Positions 15,039-25,200 of a DNA stretch of 64,000 bases are shown one piece after another (the first letter of the stretch is position 1; every line of letters begins with the position of its first letter). The translations under genes were made by a program, and so were the position numbers. The notes below the pieces were generated by a model. That model ran no database searches and was not told where the DNA came from. It saw only the letters and a program-made list of their open reading frames with translations. Origin of the DNA: Kibdelosporangium sp. MJ126-NF4 (GTDB taxonomy: Bacteria > Actinomycetota > Actinomycetes > Mycobacteriales > Pseudonocardiaceae). The DNA is taken from the NCBI RefSeq assembly GCF_000826545.1, contig NZ_CDME01000008.1, positions 310,001 to 374,000 of the forward strand, in the 5' to 3' direction.

Positions 15039-17606
15039 ATGGCGGCGGTGCACCGGACCATCCTCGTCGTCGACGTCGTCGGCTTCGGCGACATCCGGCG
15101 AACGAACGCACACCAGCTCGAAGTCAGGCGCGGCCTGTACGGCGCGGTCGAATCGGCCTGCACGGCGGCCGGTATCCCCTGGGACGACTGCCATCGGGAG
15201 GACCGCGGCGACGGCATCATGATCGTCGTTCCCGCGCACGTCCCGAAAAGCCTGTTCGCCGAGGCACTGCCGGGTCATCTGACGGCCGCGCTGCGCACCC
15301 ACAACCAGGTGCACCCGCCGCAGGCGCGGATCCGGCTGCGGATGGCGCTGCACGCGGGCGAGGTGCACCACGACGACCACGGTGTCGTTGGCAGGGCGGT
15401 CAACCTGGCCTTCCGGCTGCTGGACTGCGGCACGTTCCGCGCCATGCACACCCGGTCCGACGTGCCGCTGGCGATCATCGCGTCCGCCTGGTTCTTCGAC
15501 GAGGTGATCTGGCACGGCCCGGCAGCGGCCGAGTACCAGCGCTTCCGTGTGTCGGCGAAGGAAGTCGACACGGTCGCGTGGATCAACCTGCCGGGCGCCG
15601 ACGTGCGACAGGAACCTGCGTCCGCCGAGCGGCCCGTGCCCCGCCAACTCCCGGTCGACACCTATCAGTTCGCTGGCCGCACCGGGGAGATCGACCGGCT
15701 CGACGGACTGGCCGACGGCTCGACGGTGATCATCACCGCGATCGACGGCAGCGCGGGGATCGGCAAGACGACTCTGGCCACGCACTGGGCGCACCGGGCG
15801 AAGGACCAGTTCCCGGACGGTCAGCTGTACGTCAACCTCCGTGGTTTCGACCTGCGCGAGCCGATGCGGGCAGACCAGGCACTGCACGGCTTCCTGCTGG
15901 CGCTCGGTGTCGCCCCGCAGGGCCTGCCCGCCGACGTCGAGACGAAGGCAGCGCTGTTCCGGAGCCTGATGGCCGACCGGCGGACGCTGGTCGTGCTGGA
16001 CAACGCCCGGTCAGCGGACCAGGTCCGGCCGCTGCTGCCCGGCTCGCCGGGGTCCATGGTGCTGATCACCAGTCGCAACCGGCTGGACAGCCTGGTGGTC
16101 AGGGAAGGCGCGCGGCGGGTGGCCCTTGACGGCATGTCGGCGGCCGAAAGCCGGGCCCTGCTGGCCAGACGGGTGCCGCAGGAGGTGCTGGCCGCCGATC
16201 CACCGGCCACCGACGAGTTGATCGAGCTGTGCGCGGGACTGCCACTGGCGCTCAGCATCGCCGCCGCCCGCGTGACCGGCCCGATCGCGGAGCTTGTTCG
16301 TGAGATCAGGCAGGAGCGGCACCGGCTCGACGCGCTCGACCTCGGCGACACGGATCTCAGCGTCCGCGCGGTGTTCTCGTGGTCCTACGAGGTGCTCGCG
16401 GCCCCGGCAGCACGGCTGTTCCGGATGCTCGGCCTGCACCCTGGGCCGTCCATCGACGTGTACGCCTGTTGCGCGATCACCGGCGCGGGCAGGGCGGCGA
16501 CCCGCGCGATCCTCAACGAACTGCGTCGCCTCAACCTGATCTCCGAGGACGACGGCCGGTTCCGGTTCCATGATCTGTTGCGCGCGTACGCCCACGAGCT
16601 GGCCGAGGACGATCCGGAGCGAGAAGCGGTGGCCCGGCGGCTACTCGTCTACTACGTGGGAGCGGCGCTGCTGACCACCCGGTTGATCCTGCCCCACCAG
16701 GACGTGCCGTTCACCGCCCCCGACAGGCCGGAGGCCCTGCCGCCGCTGACGACATACGCCGATGGGATGGGCTGGTTCGCCGCCGAGCACTCGACTCTGC
16801 GCGCGATGGTCACGTTCGCCGCGGACCAGGGGAGCGCCGACCTGTGCTGGCAGCTCGCCTGGGCGTGCACCGTGTTCCTGCGTCGCACCGGGCGTCGCGA
16901 GGAACGGGCCGCCATGCACCGCACGGCCTACGCTGCGGCGAAGCGCCAGGGTGATGTCGTCGGGCAGATCTACTCGGGCAAGTTCCTCGCGGTCGCGTTG
17001 GCGCGCCTCGGCCGTGTGGACGAGGGGCTGGAGCAGCTGAACGAGGCGATGAGCCTGGTCGGCAGTTCCCCGGAGCTCAGCGAGGAACACCAGCTGCACT
17101 ACTCCTACGCCAAGCTCTACGAGGCGAAGGGAGATCCAGCGACCGCGCTCACGCACGCTCGGCTTGAATGGGAGCTGGCCAGCCGTACAGGCGCGCCCAT
17201 GCGTCGCGCGGGAGCTCTGCTCATCGTGGGCCATCAGCTCTGTTTGCTCGGCCGCTACGCCGAAGCGCTGACGCTGTGCGAGCAGACACTGGCGGCGTAT
17301 GTCGCGCACGACAACCTCGAGGGCGAGGCCGACGTGCTGATGACCATCGGTGACTGCGAACGCGGCCTCGGCAGGCACCATGACGCGATTGCCCACTACG
17401 CGCGGGCGATCGCGCTGGACCGCGTCCTCGGTGACATCTACTGGGAGGCCATCGGGCTCGAACATCTCGCCGAGGCACGTGCCCACGTCGGTGCGGCGGA
17501 CCGGGGTGAGTCGGAGATGCGCCAGTCGTTGGAGATTCTCGACCAACTCCGCCATCCGGACGCCGAACGCCTGCGGCGCAAACTGTCCGTGGTCCGAACA
17601 CAGTGA
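15039..17606 (+). CDS. Class III cyclase-like domain-NB-ARC-TPR protein
   Basis: This 855-residue protein starts with a nucleotide-cyclase-like domain (ILVVDVVGFGDIRR; REDRGDGIMIVVP; ARIRLRMALHAGEV; VVGRAVNLAFRLLD). That core is followed by an NB-ARC STAND ATPase with P-loop GSAGIGKTTLA (~238-248), Walker B TLVVLDNA, GxP motif LCAGLPLALS and MHD-like FRFHDLLRAYAHE. The last ~300 residues are TPR-like helices. AfsR-type regulators have a DNA-binding N-terminus; here a cyclase-like domain replaces it. The first metal aspartate (VVDVVG) is visible but the full catalytic set is not evident, so a binding role is as likely as catalysis. It stands alone, 34 bp after the acyl-CoA dehydrogenase stop. 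Confidence 0.8.
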   Translation: MAAVHRTILVVDVVGFGDIRRTNAHQLEVRRGLYGAVESACTAAGIPWDDCHREDRGDGIMIVVPAHVPKSLFAEALPGHLTAALRTHNQVHPPQARIRLRMALHAGEVHHDDHGVVGRAVNLAFRLLDCGTFRAMHTRSDVPLAIIASAWFFDEVIWHGPAAAEYQRFRVSAKEVDTVAWINLPGADVRQEPASAERPVPRQLPVDTYQFAGRTGEIDRLDGLADGSTVIITAIDGSAGIGKTTLATHWAHRAKDQFPDGQLYVNLRGFDLREPMRADQALHGFLLALGVAPQGLPADVETKAALFRSLMADRRTLVVLDNARSADQVRPLLPGSPGSMVLITSRNRLDSLVVREGARRVALDGMSAAESRALLARRVPQEVLAADPPATDELIELCAGLPLALSIAAARVTGPIAELVREIRQERHRLDALDLGDTDLSVRAVFSWSYEVLAAPAARLFRMLGLHPGPSIDVYACCAITGAGRAATRAILNELRRLNLISEDDGRFRFHDLLRAYAHELAEDDPEREAVARRLLVYYVGAALLTTRLILPHQDVPFTAPDRPEALPPLTTYADGMGWFAAEHSTLRAMVTFAADQGSADLCWQLAWACTVFLRRTGRREERAAMHRTAYAAAKRQGDVVGQIYSGKFLAVALARLGRVDEGLEQLNEAMSLVGSSPELSEEHQLHYSYAKLYEAKGDPATALTHARLEWELASRTGAPMRRAGALLIVGHQLCLLGRYAEALTLCEQTLAAYVAHDNLEGEADVLMTIGDCERGLGRHHDAIAHYARAIALDRVLGDIYWEAIGLEHLAEARAHVGAADRGESEMRQSLEILDQLRHPDAERLRRKLSVVRTQ

Positions 17607-17975
17607 CCGGGCTCATCGTGTCCCGCTGTCTGGCGTGTGTCCGGATCCGCGACGGACGGTGAACTCGTGGCTCGTCCGCCGGGATGAAGTTGATGTCGCG
17701 GATCCGCCTGCCGGTTCGGGTGACGTTGATGCCGCCGTTCGGCGTGTCGCTTGACGACTTGCCGCATTGGTCCGATCTGCCTAAACCATGCGTAATCATG
17801 CGTGTTCGAAGCGTAAAATTTACGCTGATCAGGGGCTTCCCCGAATGGGTGATTACGGGGTGTGTTCGCCTGCACGGGGAAGCGTTGCCCCCGTAGAGTG
17901 ATGGCGGTCAGTTCTGTGTCCGGGGTCAGGTCCGGCGCCGAACTGGAGGGGTGCGAGCGGACGGAGTCAAGGCCG
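17607..17975. other. Intergenic region with palindromes, no convincing gene
   Basis: This ~370-bp stretch has locally lower GC content. It contains a perfect inverted repeat, agcgtaaa-a-tttacgct (17810-17826), and an inverted pair gcttcccc/ggggaagc (17835-17842 and 17876-17883). These may be regulatory for the small membrane protein downstream. A 70-codon open frame within it has no coding look. Confidence 0.5.
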
Positions 17976-18137
17976 GTGAACGTCAAGAAGATACTGCTGC
18001 TGGCAGTGGTAGCACTGCTGGTGTTCTACCTGATCACGCAACCGACGCAGTCTGCCAACGCGGTGCAGACGGTGCTCGGCTGGCTGCGTGATGGCGCCGA
18101 GGCGATCATCACGTTTGTCAAGAGCCTGTTCGCTTAA
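17976..18137 (+). CDS. Small single-pass membrane protein
   Basis: A 53-residue protein starting at GTG 17976, with GGAG at 17962-17965 upstream. It consists of a short basic N-terminus (MNVKKI), one hydrophobic helix (LLLAVVALLVFYLI), and an amphipathic tail (AVQTVLGWLRDGAEAIITFV). It has the shape of short conserved actinobacterial membrane proteins of unknown function. Longer in-frame starts back to 17862 would give an unlikely cysteine/arginine-rich leader. It stands alone. Confidence 0.65.
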   Translation: MNVKKILLLAVVALLVFYLITQPTQSANAVQTVLGWLRDGAEAIITFVKSLFA

Positions 18138-18310
18138 TGACGCTGCGTCACGCGTAGCGCCGAAGGGCGATCCATCTTGGACCGTCTGGGTGGATTCTGG
18201 GGAATAAGTCCAGGTGGCGAGATTGATGATGAGTCACCTCTGGATTCTTGACCCCGGTCCACCCTACGGTTTCCGGCAACGAGTGATCATCGCCCCCACA
18301 GGAGGCACGC

Positions 18311-18805
18311 ATGGTCGACGACCACGGGGTCGACGCTTTGGTTCGGCAGTGGACTGCAGAGCGTTCGCAGGACGCGGAAGCGGAGGAGATCAATCGGATT
18401 GCCACGACGTGGCTCGCCGAGGGACCGGTAACCGTTTCCCAGCCGGGGATCCCTGGTCAGCGCTCCAAGGGTGGCGCCAAGTCCTGGGTGGCCGTGCAGT
18501 CGGCCGAACCGCGGTACATCGAGGCGATGAGCAAGCGCCTGCCGGGTGTGCCACAGGACCTGGTCGCGTCGGCGGCGGGCTACTGGCAGATGGTCGGCGG
18601 GCTCGCGGAGGCCGAGCAGTGGTGGGACGCGGGCATCAGCCCGTTGGACCAGCGCGCGCTGGACTACCGCGCGGCAGGCCTGGTGCCGTCGGACCTGAGC
18701 CGTCGGCTGGGGCCGCTGACGGTGCTTGAGCACCTTCGCCGGGGCAGTGCGCCCGCGTGGTGCGTGGCGCGGCTGCAGCGGCAGCAGCGCAACGGTGTCG
18801 CCTGA
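18311..18805 (+). CDS. Hypothetical protein, actinobacterial type
   Basis: A 164-residue soluble protein of no family I recognise. It begins MVDDHGVDALVRQWTAER, is helical and tryptophan-containing (YWQMVGGLAEAEQWWDAGIS), and ends with a basic helix (CVARLQRQQRNG). An AGGAGG tract sits upstream of ATG 18311. The segment around 115-150 (RALDYRAAGLVPSDLSRRLG) resembles a small helical DNA- or protein-binding motif, but this is not enough to assign a role. No neighbour on the same strand is closely spaced. Confidence 0.6.
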   Translation: MVDDHGVDALVRQWTAERSQDAEAEEINRIATTWLAEGPVTVSQPGIPGQRSKGGAKSWVAVQSAEPRYIEAMSKRLPGVPQDLVASAAGYWQMVGGLAEAEQWWDAGISPLDQRALDYRAAGLVPSDLSRRLGPLTVLEHLRRGSAPAWCVARLQRQQRNGVA

Positions 18806-18862
18806 TATCCGGGTCGCCTGATCGGGAACGTAACGGGGCTCCGGGCTCGTCGTTGACAACAC

Positions 18863-19657
18863 GTGGTGGTTGATCGTCGTCGAGGGCTGCTCGTGCGCCT
18901 TGCCCTGGTCACGCTCGTGGTCGTGCTGGCGGGTGGTGGTGTGTGGCTGCTGACGGCCACCTCCGCCCCGCAAGCCGGGCCGGTCACCACCGAGATCCCC
19001 GCGCTGCAGGTCCAGCCCGCGCCGGTACAGCCCGGTGCGGTTGTTCCTGAACCCGTGGCGGACAGCGTCCCGCAGGCGACTCCGGGCGCGGATCCGCTGG
19101 TCGCGTGGGCCAATCAGGTGGCAGGTACGTCCGGTGTTCCGGCGCGCGCTCTGCGCGCGTACGGCAACGCCGAACTCGTGCTGCGGTCGACGACCCCGGG
19201 CTGTCGGCTGTCGTGGGCGACGCTGGCCGGGATCGGCCGGATCGAGTCCAACCACGGACAGTTCGGCGGCGCACAGTTGGGCGACGACGGACGGCCGACC
19301 AAGCCCATCATCGGCGTCCCGCTCGACGGCTCGACCGGTGTGCAGCACATCGCGGACACCGACGGCGGCCGCTACGACGGCGACGCGTCGCTGGACCGTG
19401 CCGTCGGTCCGATGCAGTTCATCCCGTCCACGTGGGCCAAATGGGCATCGGACGGCAACGGCGACGGCCGTGGCGACCCGCAGCAGATCGATGACGCGGC
19501 GCTCGCGGCCGCGCGCTACCTCTGCGTCGGCGGGCGTGACATGGGCTCCCCGGCCGGTTGGTGGGCGGGTGTGTTGTCCTACAACAACTCCGTTCCCTAT
19601 GGTCAGAAGGTCTTCGGTCTTGCCGACGGGTACGCGAAACACAGTCAGCGCAGGTGA
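18863..19657 (+). CDS. Secreted lytic murein transglycosylase (SLT/MltB-like)
   Basis: A 264-residue protein with an N-terminal membrane anchor or signal (LVRLALVTLVVVLAGGGVWLL) and a Pro/Val-rich spacer. The lytic transglycosylase domain follows. The catalytic glutamate is in GIGRIESNHGQFGG (E128), with the family patterns VGPMQFIPSTWAKW and NGDGRGDPQQIDDAALAAARYL. It should cleave peptidoglycan strands outside the membrane to form 1,6-anhydro ends. GTG 18863 is the only start that keeps the signal sequence. It lies upstream of the VMAP cassette but with a 92-bp gap that holds a promoter-like element, so co-transcription is unlikely. Confidence 0.88.
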   Translation: MVVDRRRGLLVRLALVTLVVVLAGGGVWLLTATSAPQAGPVTTEIPALQVQPAPVQPGAVVPEPVADSVPQATPGADPLVAWANQVAGTSGVPARALRAYGNAELVLRSTTPGCRLSWATLAGIGRIESNHGQFGGAQLGDDGRPTKPIIGVPLDGSTGVQHIADTDGGRYDGDASLDRAVGPMQFIPSTWAKWASDGNGDGRGDPQQIDDAALAAARYLCVGGRDMGSPAGWWAGVLSYNNSVPYGQKVFGLADGYAKHSQRR

Positions 19658-19708
19658 CGATAAGGTTTGACCTCTGCTGGGGTAATGATTCAGAGCCCTC
19701 AGCGCCCC

Positions 19709-19714
19709 TATGAT
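19709..19714 (+). promoter_or_regulatory. Candidate -10 element upstream of first VMAP gene
   Basis: TATGAT lies 36 bp before the ATG of the VMAP gene, and a purine-rich ribosome-binding site (ggggagagg, 19734-19742) follows. The -35 region is weak; a TTGACC at 19667-19672 is too far away for normal spacing. This is a guess at the cassette promoter. Confidence 0.35.
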
Positions 19715-19749
19715 GGACGGCACGCCATCGGATAGGGGAGAGGTTCCGA

Positions 19750-21222
19750 ATGACGGACGGCAGCGGCGGCGACAACGGCGTTCTTTGGCCGCTTGTCCGC
19801 GCGTTGATGAGGGTAGGTTGTCTTAACGATCTGAGCAGCCGCAACCTGGTGATCAGAATACTCGGCGACGAACTCGGTGATCCGCTGACCGTCGACGAAT
19901 ACCCGCAGACCACGACACATCTGTTCAGCCTTGTCCACGCGTGCCGTCAGCGGCCGGACGGATTGGCGAAGCTCCTTGTCGTCCTCGAGCGTCTCGAGCC
20001 GGGCTCGACCGCCATGGGAGATGTTCGACGGGTGATCAGCGAAATGATCGTGTACGACACGATCTCGCCCGAGGACCGCAGACAACTGTTCACACTGCTC
20101 AGCGGGGTGGTGATCCCCGATATCGGTGACATCTACCGGTTCGTCGCCGGTGAGGCCGCACTCGATCTTCCCGAGCAGACCACTTACCAGGAGCTGTTCC
20201 GCGCGTTGGAGACGCTCAACGCAAACGTGCAGGGTATACCGAAACCGATCGTCTTCGTTGAACATCTCGCCAACAGGGTCCGGCTGGACCTCGCGGTCGA
20301 GCTGCAGCGCTGGGTCAGTGGTCAGGCCGGGAAACTGGGCCTGGAGGCCGAGTTGGTGAAGCTGCGCGAGCAGGTCGCGATGACCGCGGTGCGCAAGCCA
20401 CCGCAGCGCTCGGACGGATATGTCGTCTTCCAGATAGAACGTGCTGGTCCGAGCGGTGAGGCCTATCGCATCGCGACCTGGAAACAACTCGACGTCACCG
20501 AGGGGTGGCACCCCGAGCGAAGTGCCGACATCCATGCCGCTACCCTCTCCGAGATGCAATTCCGGGTCGCCGAGGTCATCGAGTCCGTCGAGTCGGAATG
20601 GGCCCAGTTCGAGCCGACGATCAGGCTGGAGTTCCTGCTCTCCACCGAATTGCTGAACCTGGATGTCGACCAATGGCAGTGGGAAACGGAGTCACGATTC
20701 CCCGAGCCCATGGGCTGTCGTTTTCTCGTGTCCATCCGCTCACTGGAGAGAATGAAGGCGCGGAAATGGCATCGCGCCTGGTACATCCGCTGGAAAGAAC
20801 TCAAGACGCAGGTCGACCAGAACAACGGCGTCACCCGGGGCGGCGGATATCAGAACAGGTCGAACGCGCACCAGGCGCTCCGGGAGCTTGTTGCCCATTT
20901 CGAGCGCAGTCCCGCCGTTGTCTCCCTGATTCTCAGCTCTCCGCCTGCCGGAACGACCTATACGGACGAGATATCGATCGCGCTGCGCGCCGGAATACCG
21001 ATGATCATCTGGCACCGGTCGGACTGTGACGCGGAGGAATTCGGGGCGGCGGTCGAGAACATCCTGTACGAGGCCAATGATCGGCATCTGCTCGACCGGG
21101 TGCGGCTGGTGCGCGCGAACGCCTACGCCGACGGTCTCGGCCCGCAGCACGTGGGTGGCCAGCTGACGATCTTGTGGGACGACCCGGAGCGCATGGTCAT
21201 CCCGGAGGGGGTTCCCGCATGA
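19750..21222 (+). CDS. VMAP (vWA-MoxR-associated protein), copy A
   Basis: This 490-residue protein is the core of a VMAP ternary system. Residues ~10-95 look like an effector-associated domain of the EAD2 type (LWPLVRALMRVGCLNDLSSR; HLFSLVHACRQRPDGLAKLL). A helical middle region follows. The C-terminal VMAP-C-like domain contains EFLLSTELLNLDVDQWQWE, FPEPMGCRFLVSIRSLER, and IPMIIWHRSDCDAEEF. In the family, VMAP links a MoxR-vWA NTPase pair to an effector recruited through EAD contacts (known); no effector domain is fused here. It overlaps the MoxR gene by 4 bp and is clearly homologous along its length to the copy at 28804-30300. Confidence 0.82.
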   Translation: MTDGSGGDNGVLWPLVRALMRVGCLNDLSSRNLVIRILGDELGDPLTVDEYPQTTTHLFSLVHACRQRPDGLAKLLVVLERLEPGSTAMGDVRRVISEMIVYDTISPEDRRQLFTLLSGVVIPDIGDIYRFVAGEAALDLPEQTTYQELFRALETLNANVQGIPKPIVFVEHLANRVRLDLAVELQRWVSGQAGKLGLEAELVKLREQVAMTAVRKPPQRSDGYVVFQIERAGPSGEAYRIATWKQLDVTEGWHPERSADIHAATLSEMQFRVAEVIESVESEWAQFEPTIRLEFLLSTELLNLDVDQWQWETESRFPEPMGCRFLVSIRSLERMKARKWHRAWYIRWKELKTQVDQNNGVTRGGGYQNRSNAHQALRELVAHFERSPAVVSLILSSPPAGTTYTDEISIALRAGIPMIIWHRSDCDAEEFGAAVENILYEANDRHLLDRVRLVRANAYADGLGPQHVGGQLTILWDDPERMVIPEGVPA

Positions 21223-22241
21223 CCACCCAGGACTGGCGTGTCTACACCGGGACGGGCACGCCTCGCGACGCGCCGGTGGACAGTCTGCCGAAACCTCCGC
21301 CGTGGCGGCGGTTTCCCGGTGCCGGGCGGGTGGAGCCGCGGCCGTCGGACGACGGTGGTGAGACCTCACGCCGGATCGGGCAGGCGGCCAACCGCAGGCA
21401 CTTGTCGACCGAGCACGAGGTCGCGATGGTCAACGCGGCGATCTACCTGCGCAGGCCGCTGCTGGTCACCGGTCGTCCGGGCACCGGCAAGTCGAGCCTG
21501 GCCTACCTGATCGCGTCCGAGCTCGGGCTGGGCCCGGTGCTGCGCTGGCCGATCGCGTCGCGCACGCTGCTCAAGGACGGTCTCTACTCCTACGACGCGA
21601 TCGGCAGGGTGCAGACCGCCAGCGCGCGTCCGCACGACGAACCCGACATCGGCGAGTTCATCCACCTCGGTCCGCTGGGAACAGCGCTGCTGCCCTACGA
21701 GCTGCCCCGTGTCCTCCTGGTCGATGAGTTGGACAAAGGCGACATAGACCTGCCCAACGATCTGCTGAACGCCTTCGAGGAAGGCGAGTTCCGGCTGGAC
21801 GAGCTGGTGCGGGTCAGCAAGCAGCAGCCGGAGGTCACGGTGATGACCGACGACTGGGGCGGCACTGCGGCGATCACGGGCGGCCGGGTGCAGTGCCGGT
21901 CGTTCCCGATAGTGATCATCACCAGCAACGGAGAGCGGGAGTTCCCGCCCGCCCTGCTGCGCCGGTGCCTGCAGCTGCACCTGGAACCGCCGAACGAGGA
22001 ACAACTCGGTGCGATGGTGGCGGCCCAGTTCGGCCCGACCGAAGGCGTCGACGTCGCCCGGTTGATCAGCGAGTTCCTGCAACGCAGCGACGAGCACGGC
22101 GGCTTGGCGGCCGACCAGCTGCTCAACGCCGTCCACCTGGCCGTCGAGTTGGTCACCGCGGGCGTGCACCGGCCGACCGACCCGGAGTGGACGTCGCTGC
22201 TGTCCGCGATCTGGCACCCGCTGCAGAGCAGGAGCGTCTGA
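21219..22241 (+). CDS. MoxR-type AAA+ ATPase, copy A
   Basis: The 340-residue AAA+ ATPase has Walker A GRPGTGKSSLAYLIA (from ~85), Walker B VLLVDELDKGDIDLPNDLL (~165), sensor 1 IITSNGERE, and an arginine-finger-like LLRRCLQLHL. MoxR ATPases remodel partners that carry vWA domains, and the next gene supplies such a domain. The ATG overlaps the VMAP stop (ATGA), so translation is coupled. The N-terminal ~60 residues (WRVYTGTGTPRD; LPKPPPWRRFPG) are shared with copy B and appear specific to this subgroup. The stop is 3 bp before the giant downstream gene. Confidence 0.9.
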   Translation: MTTQDWRVYTGTGTPRDAPVDSLPKPPPWRRFPGAGRVEPRPSDDGGETSRRIGQAANRRHLSTEHEVAMVNAAIYLRRPLLVTGRPGTGKSSLAYLIASELGLGPVLRWPIASRTLLKDGLYSYDAIGRVQTASARPHDEPDIGEFIHLGPLGTALLPYELPRVLLVDELDKGDIDLPNDLLNAFEEGEFRLDELVRVSKQQPEVTVMTDDWGGTAAITGGRVQCRSFPIVIITSNGEREFPPALLRRCLQLHLEPPNEEQLGAMVAAQFGPTEGVDVARLISEFLQRSDEHGGLAADQLLNAVHLAVELVTAGVHRPTDPEWTSLLSAIWHPLQSRSV

Positions 22242-22244
22242 CTC

Positions 22245-25200
22245 GTGAGTGCTCTGCCGTCCGACGAGCCACCAGGCCGGGAGCCCGGCCTGATGTGGCA
22301 GGTGGCGGCAGGGCCACGGCCAACCGACCTGACCTGGTCGGAACTGCGCGATATCTGGTGGCTGGTGCGGTGCGTCTACCGGGAGCCCCCGGAAGCGCCA
22401 CCTGCCGAGATCCCGCCGGTGGACGACGTCCCGAGAATTCCCGAAAGCAAACCTCCGGAGCGGTCGCCGTCCACGCCCGAGGCGCCACCGGAAAACGCGC
22501 AGCCCAAACGAAAACAGCCGGAAGCCGCCGAGCAATGGACGCCCCGTCAACGGGGAGCGCTTCGCCAAACGCTGGCGGACACCACGCGAGCAACGGCACC
22601 ACTGGGATGGCCGGGAGTTCCCGCGCTGCGCAATCCCCGTGCGATCGAACAAGCCTTGCGCCCGTTGACAAGGCGCGTGCCATCCCCCTGGCGAAAGGTG
22701 CTCGACGAGGAGGCGACCGCCCGCAGGGCGGCTGAGGAGAGGATCTGGCTGCCCGAGTGGCAACCCGCGCCGTGGCGAAAATTCGAGCTCATGCTGATTG
22801 TCGACTCGAGCCCGACACTGGCCATCTGGCGGAACACGATCGACGAGTTCACCGGGATCCTCGGCCACATCGGCGCCTTCCGCCAGATCCGCACCTACCG
22901 CACGGACTTCTCACGGCCGAAGGACCTGACTCTGTCGGTGGACGGCACGGGCGCGCAGCGGTCGTGGCGGGACGTCGTCGACCCGACCGGGCGGCGGGTG
23001 GTCCTGGTGATCACGGACGCCATCGGACCGGCATGGCGCACAGGCGCGGCAGAACACCGGATCGCCGAACTGGCGACCGGAATGCCCACAGCCATCGTCA
23101 ACGTGCTCTCCGACCGGCTGTGGAGCTGGGGTGGCCTCTCCCCGCATCGGGCGCACCTCTCGTCCCCGACGCCGGGTGCGGCGAACAGAATGCTGCGCGT
23201 CGAGCCGGAACCCCACGACGCGATCGCGGTCCCTGTCCTGGCCATGTCCCCGGAGTGGCTGGCGGGCTGGGCGACGCTGGTGGCGGGCGGGGCGACCGAG
23301 ACGACGGCGATCCACGTCAGCCCGGCCTGGCCGGTGGAAGCCTCCTATCCCAAGGCGATAGCCGAGCCCTACCTCGCCGCTCGTGAGAGAGTGCTGCGGT
23401 TCAAGACCTACGCGTCGACCCGAGCCTTCCACCTGGCGTGCCTCCTGGCGGCGGCGCCCTTGAACCTGCCGATCATGCGACTCGTCGAACAAGTGATGCT
23501 GGACGGCTCCGACATGTCGACGGTGGCCGAGGTCCTGCTCGGCGGAATAGTGAAGGAAACCCCGGTGCTTCGCCTGGTCGACGACCCGGCAGCGATAGCG
23601 TACGAATTCTATGACGGCGTCCGTGAAGAACTGCTGTCCATGGGCACTCGCGTGGACACGGTCCGCGTTGCCCGAGTGGTGAGCGACGCCTTCGGTGCGG
23701 CCGTACCCATTCTCAAGAGCCTCCGAAACGCGATCGATTTCCCGGCGACCGCGCCACAACCAGTGGTGACAGACCAGAATATGCCTTACCTGAAAATCGA
23801 GGCCGCAGTCTTGTCTGCCATTTCCGGAGGCCCGTACACCAAGCGATCTCGATCGCTCACGAACAGGTTAAATGAGCACACTAATGGGGGATCTCATGAG
23901 CGTGTCGAGCCGGCATTCGCCCAGACCGGCGCTGAGGATGCAGCGTCAAGCCGTAGTGGCACAAGTATTAGCAGCGGGAGAATCGAGTCGATGAGAACAG
24001 CCTCCGTGGAGGGTGAGATGAGTGTTTCCGAAACTCCCAGGACTGAACCACGACAAGGGGCTGGCCTTCGACCGCAAATCTGGGGAAACGTGCCATTGCG
24101 TAACCCGGACTTCGTCGGCAGGACGGAACTACTCGACAAACTGCAGGAACGACTGCTCGAGCCGGACAACCGTGCTACGGCGGTACTGCCGGAAGCGTTG
24201 CACGGGATGGGCGGTGTCGGCAAGTCGCAGACTGTCGTCGAGTACATCTATCGGCACAGCACCGAGTACGACATCATCTGGTGGATTCCGTCGGAGCAGT
24301 TGTCCCAGATCAACGCCAGCTTCGTCGAACTGGCCAGGAAGCTCGGCCTGCCGAGCAGTTCGGCGGACACGGCCCGGCCCGAGGTCATCGAGGCGCTGCG
24401 CAAGGGCAGCCCGTACCAGCGCTGGCTGCTGGTCTTCGACAACGCCGAACACCCGGACGTGGTCAGCCCGTTCATCCCGGCCAGTTCCGGCCATGTGATC
24501 GTCACCTCGCGAAACCCGGACTGGGCCGGTGTGGCCCGCACGGTCGAGGTGGACCTGTTCACGCGCAAGGAAAGCATCGACCTGCTCCGCATGCGTGGTG
24601 GCGAGATCACCGACGAGGACGCCGACCGCCTGGCCGAGGCACTCGGTGACCTGCCACTGGCAGTCGAGCAGGCCGCGGCATGGCGTGGTCAGACGGGCAT
24701 GCCCGTCAATGAGTACCTGACGCTCCTCGACCGGCACCTGACCGATCTTCTCGGCGACGAACGCGCTGCCGAATACGGTGCTCTCGGGTACCAACGGTCG
24801 GTCGCGGCGGCGTGGAACGTTCCGCTGCACCGACTGCGCACCTCACACCCGGCCGCGCTGCAACTGCTCCAGGTCTGCGCGTTCTTCGGACCGGAGCCGA
24901 TCGCGAGAAGCCTCTTCACCGGTGGCCGATCCGTTCCCGTGCCGCCGGAACTGGCCAACGCGCTGCGTGATCCCATCAAACTCAACCGGGCGATCCGCGA
25001 GATCAGCCGCTACAGCCTCGCCAAGATCGACCACCGCAACAACACCATCCAGTTGCACCGGTTGGTTCAGACGGTTCTGAAGAACCAGCTGTCCGAGAAA
25101 GATCAGGGCGAGATGCGGCACGCGGTGCACGTGCTGCTCGTCAACGGCGACCCGGACGACCCGGTGTCGACCGACTCGTGGCCGCGTTACGCGGACCTGT

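Noticed and set aside
17684..17896. 70-codon ORF in the gap after the cyclase-STAND gene
   Set aside because: No ribosome-binding site, no recognisable motif, and it crosses palindromes that look regulatory.
18148..18405. Minus-strand ORF opposite the hypothetical gene at 18311
   Set aside because: Ser/Arg-rich shadow with no start signal, antisense to a better-supported gene.
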